Under the pieces are notes generated by a model. That model was not told the origin of the DNA. It was given only the letters and a program-made list of their open reading frames with translations, and did not search any database. The position numbers and the translations under genes are program-made. From NCBI GenBank assembly GCA_002007745.1, contig CP019882.1:3720001-3784000 (forward strand): DNA of 64,000 bases, read 5' to 3'. Each line of letters opens with the position of its first letter. Positions within the stretch are counted from its first letter, which is position 1. Shown piece after piece: positions 44,586-52,446 of this stretch. Origin of the DNA: Mycolicibacterium litorale. Lineage in GTDB: Bacteria > Actinomycetota > Actinomycetes > Mycobacteriales > Mycobacteriaceae.

Positions 44586-45122
44586 GTGCTGAGCCCAGAT
44601 CCCAGCCCTTCCCCAGCCATCACCCGGCGCCGGATTCTCCTCGACGGCGGTCGCGGGCTGCTGGCGCTGGCACTGGTCGGCGCCGCAACCGCCGCCTGCG
44701 GTTCGGACGCCCCGCCCGGACCCGATCCGCTGGAACAGCAGGTCGAGTTGGCCCGCCACGACAGCGAACTCGCGGCCGCCGCGGCGAAGACCGCCCCGCC
44801 GGCTCTGGCGCCGGCGTTGACCGAGGTCGCGGCCGAGCGTTCCCGGCACGCGAGCGCGCTCATCGAGGAGATCGCCCGGGCGGCCGGCAAACCCACTCCA
44901 TCGAGTGAGACCAGCACCGCGACGCCGACCACCACCTCGGCCGCCGCCCCGCCACCACCAACGGTGGACGACGTGGTCGCCGCGTTGCGCAGCTCGGCCG
45001 ACAGCGCCACCAAGCTGGCGCCCACCCTGTCGGGCTACCGGGCGGGTCTGCTCGGATCCATCGCCGCATCCTGTGCCACCGCCTACTCGGTGGCGCTGCC
45101 GTCCCGTAGAGGTGCACAGTGA
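44586..45122 (+). CDS. Tat-exported lipoprotein (Rv2843-like)
   Basis: 178 residues. A twin-arginine motif (TRRRILLDG) precedes a hydrophobic core and a lipobox ending LVGAATAAC, so the mature protein should be lipid-anchored at Cys. The rest is helical and Ala/Thr-rich (QVELARHDSELAAAAAKT). The GTG start at 44586 was chosen because it gives the shortest sensible signal; CAGGAT six bases upstream could be the -10. Its stop overlaps the DUF4439 start by four bases (GTGA), suggesting that the two proteins work together. Function unknown. Confidence 0.75.
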   Translation: MLSPDPSPSPAITRRRILLDGGRGLLALALVGAATAACGSDAPPGPDPLEQQVELARHDSELAAAAAKTAPPALAPALTEVAAERSRHASALIEEIARAAGKPTPSSETSTATPTTTSAAAPPPPTVDDVVAALRSSADSATKLAPTLSGYRAGLLGSIAASCATAYSVALPSRRGAQ

Positions 45123-45616
45123 CTTCCCCGACCTCCCCGACTTCCCCGACGCCGTCGACCACCCCGAATCCGGACCGACCCTCGGATGCCGCCGCGGCGG
45201 CACTGTTCGACGCGGTCGGCGCCGAGCACGCCGCGATCTACGGCTACGGCATCGTGTCGGCACACAGCTCACCCGACGAGAACGACCTGGTGTCGCAGGC
45301 GATGGCCCAGCACCGCGAGCGGCGGGAGGCGGCCATCGCGATGCTGACCGGCCGCTCGGCCAAGGCGCCGCTGGCGGCCGCCGGCTACCAGCTGCCGATC
45401 GCGGTGAACAATCCCACCGATGCGGCCAACCTGGCGGTGCGGATGGAAGACGACTGCGCGGTGGCCTGGCGAGCGATGATCGAGCAGGCCACCACCGAGC
45501 AGGACCGGGCATTCGGCGTCACCGCGCTGACCGAATCGGCGGTGCTGGCGGCCCGCTGGAAGCAGGTGCTGCGGACCGTCCCGGTGACGGTGGCCTTCCC
45601 CGGCGGCAGTGAGTAG
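45119..45616 (+). CDS. DUF4439 ferritin-like domain protein (Rv2844-like)
   Basis: 165 residues. After a low-complexity Thr/Ser/Pro start comes a four-helix ferritin-like domain: ALFDAVGAEHAAIYGYGIVSAHSS (Glu-x-x-His-type helix), HRERREAAIAML, AANLAVRMEDDCAVAWRAMIEQ and ALTESAVLAARWKQVL. Such domains may bind metal through Glu and His, but a complete diiron set is not certain. It is coupled to the lipoprotein gene and faces proS across a terminator hairpin. Function unknown. Confidence 0.8.
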   Translation: MTSPTSPTSPTPSTTPNPDRPSDAAAAALFDAVGAEHAAIYGYGIVSAHSSPDENDLVSQAMAQHRERREAAIAMLTGRSAKAPLAAAGYQLPIAVNNPTDAANLAVRMEDDCAVAWRAMIEQATTEQDRAFGVTALTESAVLAARWKQVLRTVPVTVAFPGGSE

Positions 45617-45619
45617 GCG

Positions 45620-45677
45620 CCGACAGTAACGTCCTGGCGGCCAGACCGGCCTGTCGCCGCCGTGGCGTTACCGTCGG
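45620..45677. terminator. Bidirectional hairpin between DUF4439 and proS
   Basis: CCGACAGTAACG (45620-45631) pairs with CGTTACCGTCGG (45666-45677) with a single mismatch. The intervening bases contain a further GC-rich stem (GGCG...CGCC). It lies exactly between convergent stops and could end transcription from both sides. Confidence 0.6.
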
Positions 45678-45683
45678 CCTCCG

Positions 45684-47438
45684 CTAGGGCTGTGGCTCGG
45701 CGAGAGCCGCCGCGATCTCCGCGACCGCGGTCTGGATGCCGATCTCGCGGCTGTCGTGCCCGAACCGGCTGCGCAGCTCCACCACGCCATCGGCCCAGCC
45801 CCGCCCGACCACGACGATCCACGGCACACCGAGCAATTCGGCGTCCTTGAACTTCACCCCCGGCGAGGCGGTGCGGTCGTCGAGCAACACCTCTAGGCCC
45901 AGCCGGTCCAGATCCCGGGCCAGTTCCTCGGCGCCGGCGCGGGCCTGGGCGTCCTTGTTGGCGATCACCACGTGCACGTCGAACGGCGACACCGACGACG
46001 GCCAGCGCAGGCCCAGGCCGTCGTGGTGCTGTTCGGCGATCACCGCGACCAGGCGGGACACCCCGACACCGTAGGAACCCATGGTCAACCGAACCGGCTT
46101 GCCGTCCTCGCCGAGGACGTCGGCGGCGAACGCGTCGGTGTACTTGCGGCCCAGCTGGAAGATGTGGCCGATCTCGATGCCGCGCGCCGATACCAGCGGC
46201 CCGGCACCGTCGGGCGACAGATCACCGTCGCGCACCTCGGCCGCCTCGATGGTGCCGTCGGCGACGAAGTCACGTCCGACCACCAGACCCACGACATGCT
46301 TTCCGGTTTCGTCGGCACCGGTGATCCACGACGTCCCATCCACCACCCTGGGATCCACCAGATAGCGAACTCCGTTGGCCAACAGTGCTTTCGGGCCGAT
46401 GTAGCCCTTCTTCAGGAAGGGGTACCTGGCGAAGTCGGCGTCGTCGATCATGGCGTAGTCGGCCGGTTCCAGGGCGGCGCCGAGTCGCTTGTAGTCGATC
46501 TCCCGGTCACCGGGCACACCGATCGCGAGCAGTTCCCAGTCACCGCCGGGTTGCCGGACCTTGAGCAACACGTTCTTCAGGGTGTCGGCGGCGGTCACCT
46601 CTCGGCCCAGGCCCGCGGAGTTCGCCCACTCGACCAGCGTGGCGATGGTCGGGGTGTCCCCGGTGTCGTGGACGGTGGCTTCGGCAAGGCCATCGACCGG
46701 CCGCGACTCGGGCACCGCGGTGATCACGGCCTCGACGTTGGCCGCGTACCCGGATTGCAGACAGCGGACGAAGGTGTCCTCACCCACCTCGCTTTCGGCC
46801 AGGAATTCCTCGGAAGCGCTGCCTCCCATGGCACCGGAGACCGCCGAGACGATCACGTACCGAATTGCCATCCGCCGGAACATGTTCTGATAAGCGTCAC
46901 GGTGCAGGTGGTAGGCGGTCTTGAGGCCACCTTCGTCGATGTCGAAGGAATACGAGTCCTTCATGATGAACTCGCGGCCGCGCAGGATGCCAGCGCGCGG
47001 CCGTGCCTCGTCGCGGTACTTGGTCTGGATCTGGAACAACGTCAGCGGGAAGTCCTTGTAGGAGCTGTACTCCCCCTTCACCGTCAAGGTGAAGAACTCT
47101 TCGTGGGTGGGCCCGAGCATGTAGTCGTTCATCCGGCGGTCCTTGAGCCGGAACACCCCGTCGCCGTATTCGGTCCAGCGGTTCGTGGTCTCGTACGGCC
47201 CCTTGGGCAGCAGCGCGGGGAACAAAATCTCCTGACCCCCGATGGCGACCATCTCCTCGCGCACGATCTTCTCGATCTTGCGCAGCACCCGCAGCCCCAG
47301 CGGCAGCCACGTGTACAGCCCCGGCGCGACGGGCCGGACGTAACCGGCCCTGATCAACAGCTTGTGGCTCGGGACTTCGGCGTCGGCCGGATCGTCGCGC
47401 AGAGTGCGCAAGAACAGCTCGGACATGCGGGTGATCAC
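45684..47438 (-). CDS. proS: Prolyl-tRNA synthetase
   Basis: 584 residues, bacterial-type ProS with the editing insertion. Class II motifs: RPVAPGLYTWLPLGLRVLRKIE (motif 1 region), TKYRDEARPRAGILRGREFIMKDSYSF (motif 2) and MGSYGVGVSRLVAVIAEQ (motif 3). The YbaK-like insertion (VEWANSAGLGREVTAADTLKNVLLK) hydrolyses misacylated Ala-tRNA. The C-terminus has the anticodon-binding domain. The GTG at 47438 is preceded by TAGGCT eight bases upstream; the longer open frame to 47753 is not coding. Confidence 0.96.
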   Translation of the reverse strand: MITRMSELFLRTLRDDPADAEVPSHKLLIRAGYVRPVAPGLYTWLPLGLRVLRKIEKIVREEMVAIGGQEILFPALLPKGPYETTNRWTEYGDGVFRLKDRRMNDYMLGPTHEEFFTLTVKGEYSSYKDFPLTLFQIQTKYRDEARPRAGILRGREFIMKDSYSFDIDEGGLKTAYHLHRDAYQNMFRRMAIRYVIVSAVSGAMGGSASEEFLAESEVGEDTFVRCLQSGYAANVEAVITAVPESRPVDGLAEATVHDTGDTPTIATLVEWANSAGLGREVTAADTLKNVLLKVRQPGGDWELLAIGVPGDREIDYKRLGAALEPADYAMIDDADFARYPFLKKGYIGPKALLANGVRYLVDPRVVDGTSWITGADETGKHVVGLVVGRDFVADGTIEAAEVRDGDLSPDGAGPLVSARGIEIGHIFQLGRKYTDAFAADVLGEDGKPVRLTMGSYGVGVSRLVAVIAEQHHDGLGLRWPSSVSPFDVHVVIANKDAQARAGAEELARDLDRLGLEVLLDDRTASPGVKFKDAELLGVPWIVVVGRGWADGVVELRSRFGHDSREIGIQTAVAEIAAALAEPQP

Positions 47439-47446
47439 GGTGGAAC

Positions 47447-47452
47447 AGCCTA
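47447..47452 (-). promoter_or_regulatory. Putative -10 element of leaderless proS
   Basis: TAGGCT on the minus strand ends eight bases before the proS GTG, directly next to the tandem repeat at 47454. Confidence 0.5.
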
Positions 47453-47453
47453 G

Positions 47454-47510
47454 CGATGAGCGCTTGCGCGAAGAGCCGTCGGGCCACGATGAGCGCTTGC
47501 GCGAAGAGCC
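47454..47510. repeat. Two direct copies of a 24-bp dispersed repeat
   Basis: Copies at 47454-47477 and 47487-47510 are identical (they begin CGATGAGCGCTTGCGCG) and are separated by nine bases. Each contains the palindrome-like GCGCTTGCGC. A third, inverted copy lies at 38146-38165. They fill the space between the proS promoter and the PCD/VOC gene. Confidence 0.75.
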
Positions 47511-47529
47511 TGGGACCTCCGGTTGGGCG

Positions 47530-48207
47530 TCAGTCGCGCGCTTGCCAGGTGCAGATACAGGCTTCGTTGCCCTCCGGGTCGGCCAGCACCCAGAACGCCG
47601 GCGCCGCGGAATCGGACAGCAACCGCCCGCCCGCGGCGAGCGCCGCCCCGATGCGCCCGGCGGCGGTGTCATGAGGAACGTCGACGTCGAGGTGGATCCG
47701 GTTGCGCTGCGGCCGCGGCGCGTCCATCTGCTGAAACCAGATCGCCGGCCCACGGCCCAGCGGGTCGACCAATCCGTCAGACAGGTCGGAGGGGCCGGAC
47801 TCGTCGACGTAGCCGGTGAGCGCCTTCCAGAACGGCCGGACCGCGGCGATGTCGAGCGCGTCGATGGCGATCTCCATCGCCTGGACCGTGCCGGGACGTA
47901 GCCGCCGGCCGCCGGCGGTCAACGCCGCCGCCAACGTCTTGGCCAATCGGATATCCGCGCCGGTCACCGCGCCGGCGGCGGCGGATTGCAGTCGCAATAC
48001 CGCCCGATCGGCCCGGATGTCGATGCTCAGATGACCGTCGCCGAGGTCACCGGCGGCGTCCGCGGCCAGCGCGGCGGCTTGCGCTCCCTGTGCCAGCGAA
48101 GCCACCTCGACATCGGCGTAGATCGCCCCGAGCACCAGTCGCCAACCGTCTTCGCCGACCGCATCGGAGATCTCCTGGCGGGTGGGCCGGTCCGACGACA
48201 CAGTCAC
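47530..48207 (-). CDS. PCD-like plus VOC domain fusion protein
   Basis: 225 residues. The N-terminal half resembles pterin-4a-carbinolamine dehydratase (ISDAVGEDGWRLVL..., then GHLSIDIRADRAVLRLQ and TGADIRLAKTLAAAL). The C-terminal half is a glyoxalase-fold VOC domain (AIDALDIAAVRPFWKALTGY, HLDVDVPHDTAAGRI, AFWVLADPEGNEACIC). The GTG at 48207 was chosen because TACGCT lies seven bases before it; an ATG at 48240 is in frame. The catalytic His cluster of true dehydratases is not clear, so a tetrahydrobiopterin role should not be assumed. Confidence 0.72.
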   Translation of the reverse strand: MTVSSDRPTRQEISDAVGEDGWRLVLGAIYADVEVASLAQGAQAAALAADAAGDLGDGHLSIDIRADRAVLRLQSAAAGAVTGADIRLAKTLAAALTAGGRRLRPGTVQAMEIAIDALDIAAVRPFWKALTGYVDESGPSDLSDGLVDPLGRGPAIWFQQMDAPRPQRNRIHLDVDVPHDTAAGRIGAALAAGGRLLSDSAAPAFWVLADPEGNEACICTWQARD

Positions 48208-48290
48208 GGTGCTCAGCGTAGCGATGTCACCGCCGCGCATGTTGTGATGTGCGGGCACCGATGAGCGGGGCGCGACTTGGGAGGGGCGCA

Positions 48291-49016
48291 GTGTTACCGG
48301 AACTGCCCGATGGCCACGCCGACGACGCCGGTCCACCCGCTGTCGTCGCCCGCGGCATCCGAATGCGCGGACCGTGGGGACCGGTCTACGGGCCCGTCGA
48401 CCTCGACATACCGGCGGGCGGGGTCAATGTCCTGATCTGCCCGGCCGGCTCGGGGCGCACCGCGCTGCTGATGACGATCGCCGGGCGGATGGCACCGCAG
48501 TCCGGCGAGCTGACGGTGTTCGGGCACGACTGCGCTCGCGACTTCTTCGCCGCGTCCGCCCTGGCGGGCATCGACGAACTCGACACGGTTCCGGAGTCGG
48601 TCACCGTCGGTGACCTGATCACCGAGCAACTGCGTTGGGACGCACCGTGGTATCGCATGGTTCGGCGAGCCGACGCCGACGCGCTGAGCGCCGTATGCGC
48701 ACCGGTGTTCGGCCCACATCCACTGCCTCCCCTCAACGAGTATTTCGACGAGCTCTCCGAGCTCGACCGGCTGCTGCTGCGGATCGCCCTGGCCAACACC
48801 AAGCGCCCGCCGTTACTCGTGGTGGGCAATCTGGATTTCGTCACCAGCGACCTCAACCGGGACCTGCTCATCGAGCGATTGATCGACCTGGGCCGCGATC
48901 AGACCGTCGTGACCGCCACGGTCAACGGGGTCGCGGGCCACGACGTGTGCTCACAGATCCCGGTGGCCAACACCGACCGCGCTGAGCTGTCGGAAACCCA
49001 GAAAGGCACGGGCTGA
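48291..49016 (+). CDS. ABC-type ATPase-like protein with degenerate motifs
   Basis: 241 residues with the order of an ABC nucleotide-binding domain. The P-loop region reads CPAGSGRT: the usual first Gly is Cys and the invariant Lys is Arg56. The signature position reads FDELSELDRLLLRIALAN with no LSGGQ. Walker B reads LLVVGNLD without the Asp-Glu pair. GAGGGG lies a few bases before the GTG. It is 2 bp upstream of a YhgE/Pip membrane protein, so the two likely form a complex. Whether it hydrolyses ATP is doubtful. Confidence 0.75.
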   Translation: MLPELPDGHADDAGPPAVVARGIRMRGPWGPVYGPVDLDIPAGGVNVLICPAGSGRTALLMTIAGRMAPQSGELTVFGHDCARDFFAASALAGIDELDTVPESVTVGDLITEQLRWDAPWYRMVRRADADALSAVCAPVFGPHPLPPLNEYFDELSELDRLLLRIALANTKRPPLLVVGNLDFVTSDLNRDLLIERLIDLGRDQTVVTATVNGVAGHDVCSQIPVANTDRAELSETQKGTG

Positions 49017-49018
49017 CC

Positions 49019-51025
49019 ATGCTCGCCGGAATGTCGCTCGGCACCGATCTCAAGCGGTACTCCCGCGGAGTTCTGCCCCGAATCGCCCTGATCACCATCG
49101 TGCTGATGCCGCTGCTGTATGGCGCGATGTACCTGTGGGCATTCTGGAATCCGTTCGCGGCGGTCAACAAGGTGCCCGCCGCCCTGGTCAACGAAGACCG
49201 CGGCACCCAGGTCCAGGGCAAGCCGTTGCGCGCCGGCGACCAGGTGGCCCAGGCGCTCAAAGACTCCGGGCAGCTGCAGCTGCACGAGGTGTCCGGGTCC
49301 GACGCGGCCAAGGGGCTGGCCGACGGGACCTACTACTTCACCATCACGATTCCGTCCGAATTCAGCGCTGACATCGCCTCGCCGTCCGGCGGACAACCCA
49401 CCCCGGCCAGCCTGAAGTTCACCTTCAACGACGCCAACAATTACCTCGGCTCGATCATCGGCCAGAATGCCGCGCGCGAGGTGATCAACCAGGTCAACTC
49501 CAGCGTCGGCGAACAGACCGTCGGCACGGTGCTGACCGGGCTGACCGACGCCGGTGCGGGTCTGAGGGCTGCCGCCGACGGTGCCGATCAGTTGGCGTCC
49601 GGGTTGAACACCGCTGACGCCGGGGCCCATCAACTCGCCGCCGGATCGACCACGCTGGCCACCAGTATGGCCACCGCCCGCGATGGCGCCGCTCAACTCG
49701 CCACCGGCACAAGGCAATTGAACGCAGCCGTCACCACGGCGACCGATCCGCTGGTGCACGTGCTGGAGCGTGTCGACGGTCTGGGACTGGACCCGGTCGA
49801 GGTCGGCGCGGTCGCCGAACGTCTGAGCGGGGCAGTGCGCTCAACCACCGACCGCATCGCCGCGCTGCACGTCGACCAGACCCAGGCGGCGGCGATCGTG
49901 GACCAGGCGGTGGCTACGTTGGCCAATAATCCCGACCCCACTGTGCGCGATGTCGGCGCAGTCCTGGCCGGCGCTCAGCGGTTGCTGCGCGCCCAGGGCA
50001 TCGATCCCGCCACCGACGACGGGCTCGCCCGGCTGCGCGACAGCGCCGGACGGCTCGAAGACGAATTGGGCGACCCCAACAGCAAACTGCGCACATTCCT
50101 GACCGCCGCGGTCGACGGCAAGCTCCGCACCGACGTGCTCAAGCTGAGGTCGGGTGCCCAGCAGCTCGACTCCGGCGCCCAGCGGCTCAGCGCCGGCCTC
50201 GTCGCACTGACCGACGGCAGCCGTCAGTTGGCCGGCGGCGCACAGCGATTGGCTGCCGGCACCAGCCAGTTGCGCGACGGCAGCCAGGAACTGGCCGGCA
50301 AACTGCGCCAAGGCTCGACGCAAATCCCGTCGTGGACGCCGCAACAGCGCGAGAAGGTCGCCAAAACCGTTGCCGCGCCGGTCAATCTGGACATGGTGAC
50401 GCACAACCCGGCAGCCACCTTCGGCACCGGATTCGCACCGTTCTTCCTACCACTGGCACTGTTCATCGGCGCATTGATCATCTGGATGCTGTTGACCCCC
50501 TTGCAGTCCCGGCCGATCATCAACGGGCTCGGCGCGCTGCGGGTGGTGCTCGCCTCCTATTGGCCGGCCCTTCTCGTGGCGGTGTGCCAGGTAGTCGTGA
50601 TGTATGCGGTGGTGCATTACGGCGTCGGGCTCAAGGCGCGTTATCCGCTGGCCACGGTGGCATTCCTGATTCTGGTCATCGCCACCTTTCTCGGCATCAT
50701 CCAGGCATTCAACGCGGCGTTCGGTGTCGCCGTCGGACGGGTGGTCACGTTGGCCTTCCTGATGTTGCAGCTGGTGTCGGCAGGCGGGATCTATCCGGTC
50801 GAGACGACGGCCAAGCCGTTCCAGGTGATCCACCCGGCGGATCCGATGACCTACGCCGTCAACGGGCTCCGGCAACTCATCAACGGCGGGATCGACCATC
50901 GGCTGTGGATCTCGATCGCGGTGCTGACCGGTGTGCTCGCCGCGTCGTTGACGGTCACCGCATGGGCAGCCCGGCGTAACCGCCAGTACACGATGGAACG
51001 GCTGCATCCACCGATCGAGGTCTGA
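49019..51025 (+). CDS. YhgE/Pip-family membrane protein
   Basis: 668 residues. One N-terminal transmembrane helix (about 20-45, IALITIVLMPLLYGAMYLWAF) and a conserved NPFAAVNKVPAALVNEDRG segment precede a large extracytoplasmic region (about 60-460) of heptad-like repeats: many LASGL, QLAAG, LATGT and LAGGA units that predict long coiled coil. Five or six C-terminal helices follow (FFLPLALFIGALIIWML onward). This is the layout of YhgE, Pip phage-infection proteins and ABC-2-like exporters such as EsaA-type T7SS proteins. Its ATPase partner lies directly upstream. Confidence 0.85.
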   Translation: MLAGMSLGTDLKRYSRGVLPRIALITIVLMPLLYGAMYLWAFWNPFAAVNKVPAALVNEDRGTQVQGKPLRAGDQVAQALKDSGQLQLHEVSGSDAAKGLADGTYYFTITIPSEFSADIASPSGGQPTPASLKFTFNDANNYLGSIIGQNAAREVINQVNSSVGEQTVGTVLTGLTDAGAGLRAAADGADQLASGLNTADAGAHQLAAGSTTLATSMATARDGAAQLATGTRQLNAAVTTATDPLVHVLERVDGLGLDPVEVGAVAERLSGAVRSTTDRIAALHVDQTQAAAIVDQAVATLANNPDPTVRDVGAVLAGAQRLLRAQGIDPATDDGLARLRDSAGRLEDELGDPNSKLRTFLTAAVDGKLRTDVLKLRSGAQQLDSGAQRLSAGLVALTDGSRQLAGGAQRLAAGTSQLRDGSQELAGKLRQGSTQIPSWTPQQREKVAKTVAAPVNLDMVTHNPAATFGTGFAPFFLPLALFIGALIIWMLLTPLQSRPIINGLGALRVVLASYWPALLVAVCQVVVMYAVVHYGVGLKARYPLATVAFLILVIATFLGIIQAFNAAFGVAVGRVVTLAFLMLQLVSAGGIYPVETTAKPFQVIHPADPMTYAVNGLRQLINGGIDHRLWISIAVLTGVLAASLTVTAWAARRNRQYTMERLHPPIEV

Positions 51026-51039
51026 CACCCGGTTGGCTC

Positions 51040-51045
51040 TAGGGT
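51040..51045 (+). promoter_or_regulatory. Putative -10 element of the NCS1 permease gene
   Basis: TAGGGT ends six bases before the GTG at 51052, with no Shine-Dalgarno. Confidence 0.45.
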
Positions 51046-51051
51046 GAGTGG

Positions 51052-52446
51052 GTGGCCGCCGAAGCATCCCCCGCCGGATCGTCGTTGACCGACCACGCCT
51101 ACACCGGCCGGATGCCCGCCCGCGCCGGTGACATGGCGGTGGAGACCCACGGCATCGCCCCGATCCCACCGGATAACCGGTATGGCACCGCGCGCCGACT
51201 GTTCACCGTCTGGTTCGCCCCACAGGTCAACATGACGGTGGTGTTCACCGGCACCCTGGCTGTCGTGTTGGGCCTGGGCTTCTGGCTGGGTCTGCTGGCG
51301 ATGGCGGTCGGTACGGTCATCGGCTCGCTGGCGGTCGGCTATCTGTCCACCTGGGGGCCGCGCACCGGCACCGCCCAATTGCCCAACGCGCGCATGGCGT
51401 TCGGCGGGACCGTCGCCGTGGTGGCGGTGATCCAGTGGCTGTCCTCGATCGCCTGGGACGGTCTGGTCGGGCTCTTCGGGGGTGAGGCGCTGGCCGAGTT
51501 ACTGGGCATTCCGTTCTGGCTGGCGGTGGTCATCGTGCTCGCGGCTCAGGGTGCCGTCGGCGTCTTCGGCTACGAGGTGATCCATCGCGTGCAGGCGGTG
51601 ATGACTGTCGTGCTCATCGTGACTTTCGCGGTATTCGCCTGGAAGCTGATCGACGGCCACCAGGTGATGTCGCCGCCCACCCTGGCCGGCCCGGACCTGG
51701 CCGGCGCGTTCGTGCTGGAAGTGACCATCGCGCTGAGCCTGGCCATCTCCTGGGCCAGCTACGCCTCGGACTACAGCCGCTACCTGCCGGTGCGCACCTC
51801 ACGGCGCGCGGTGTTCGGTTACACCTTCGCGGGCCTGGCGGTCGCCTATATCGCCGTACAGGCCATCGGGGTGGCGGCGGCGGGGACCTTGACCGACCAG
51901 ACCGCCGCCGGAGTCCGGACCATCATGGGCGGCGGGGTGCTGGGCGCGCTGGCCCTGCTGGTGATCGCGTTGGGTTCGGTCGCCTCCAATGCGATGAACG
52001 ACTACAGCGGCTCGCTGGCGCTGCAGACGGTCGGTGTCCGGGTGCGCCGGCCGGTGTCCGCGGTCGTCGTGGTGGTGATCGCGTTCGGGCTGATCATGTG
52101 GTTGCACTCCGGTGACCTGGTCGCCCGGTTCCAGGGGGTGCTGCTCTTCGTGAGCTACTGGATTCCGGCGTTCGTGGCGATCGTGGCCATCGACTGGCGC
52201 TACCGCAGCGCGGGACGCGAGACCGTCGACCCCACCGCGGAACTCACCGCGCGCACCGACGGCGTGGTCGCGCTGGTGACGTTCTTCGTGGCATTCGCCG
52301 CGGCGGTCCCGTTCATGCACACCAACCTGATCATCGGACCGGTGGCGACCGCCCTGCATGGCGCCGACCTGGCGTACTTCGTGAATTTCCTGGTCGCAGC
52401 GGTGGTGTACGGCGGGTTCCGGCTGTTGCGGGCCCGCCGGTCCTAG
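51052..52446 (+). CDS. NCS1-family cytosine/purine permease
   Basis: 464 residues with about twelve transmembrane segments. Conserved NCS1 features: the PDNRYGTARRLFTVWFAPQVNMTVVFTG entry, the TAQLPNARMAFG segment after helix 2, and SWASYASDYSRYLP in the helix 6 region that contacts substrate. It should import a nucleobase or related heterocycle by ion symport. The exact base is not deducible from sequence. It stands alone on the plus strand; its stop overlaps the convergent MFS stop by 4 bp. Confidence 0.88.
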   Translation: MAAEASPAGSSLTDHAYTGRMPARAGDMAVETHGIAPIPPDNRYGTARRLFTVWFAPQVNMTVVFTGTLAVVLGLGFWLGLLAMAVGTVIGSLAVGYLSTWGPRTGTAQLPNARMAFGGTVAVVAVIQWLSSIAWDGLVGLFGGEALAELLGIPFWLAVVIVLAAQGAVGVFGYEVIHRVQAVMTVVLIVTFAVFAWKLIDGHQVMSPPTLAGPDLAGAFVLEVTIALSLAISWASYASDYSRYLPVRTSRRAVFGYTFAGLAVAYIAVQAIGVAAAGTLTDQTAAGVRTIMGGGVLGALALLVIALGSVASNAMNDYSGSLALQTVGVRVRRPVSAVVVVVIAFGLIMWLHSGDLVARFQGVLLFVSYWIPAFVAIVAIDWRYRSAGRETVDPTAELTARTDGVVALVTFFVAFAAAVPFMHTNLIIGPVATALHGADLAYFVNFLVAAVVYGGFRLLRARRS

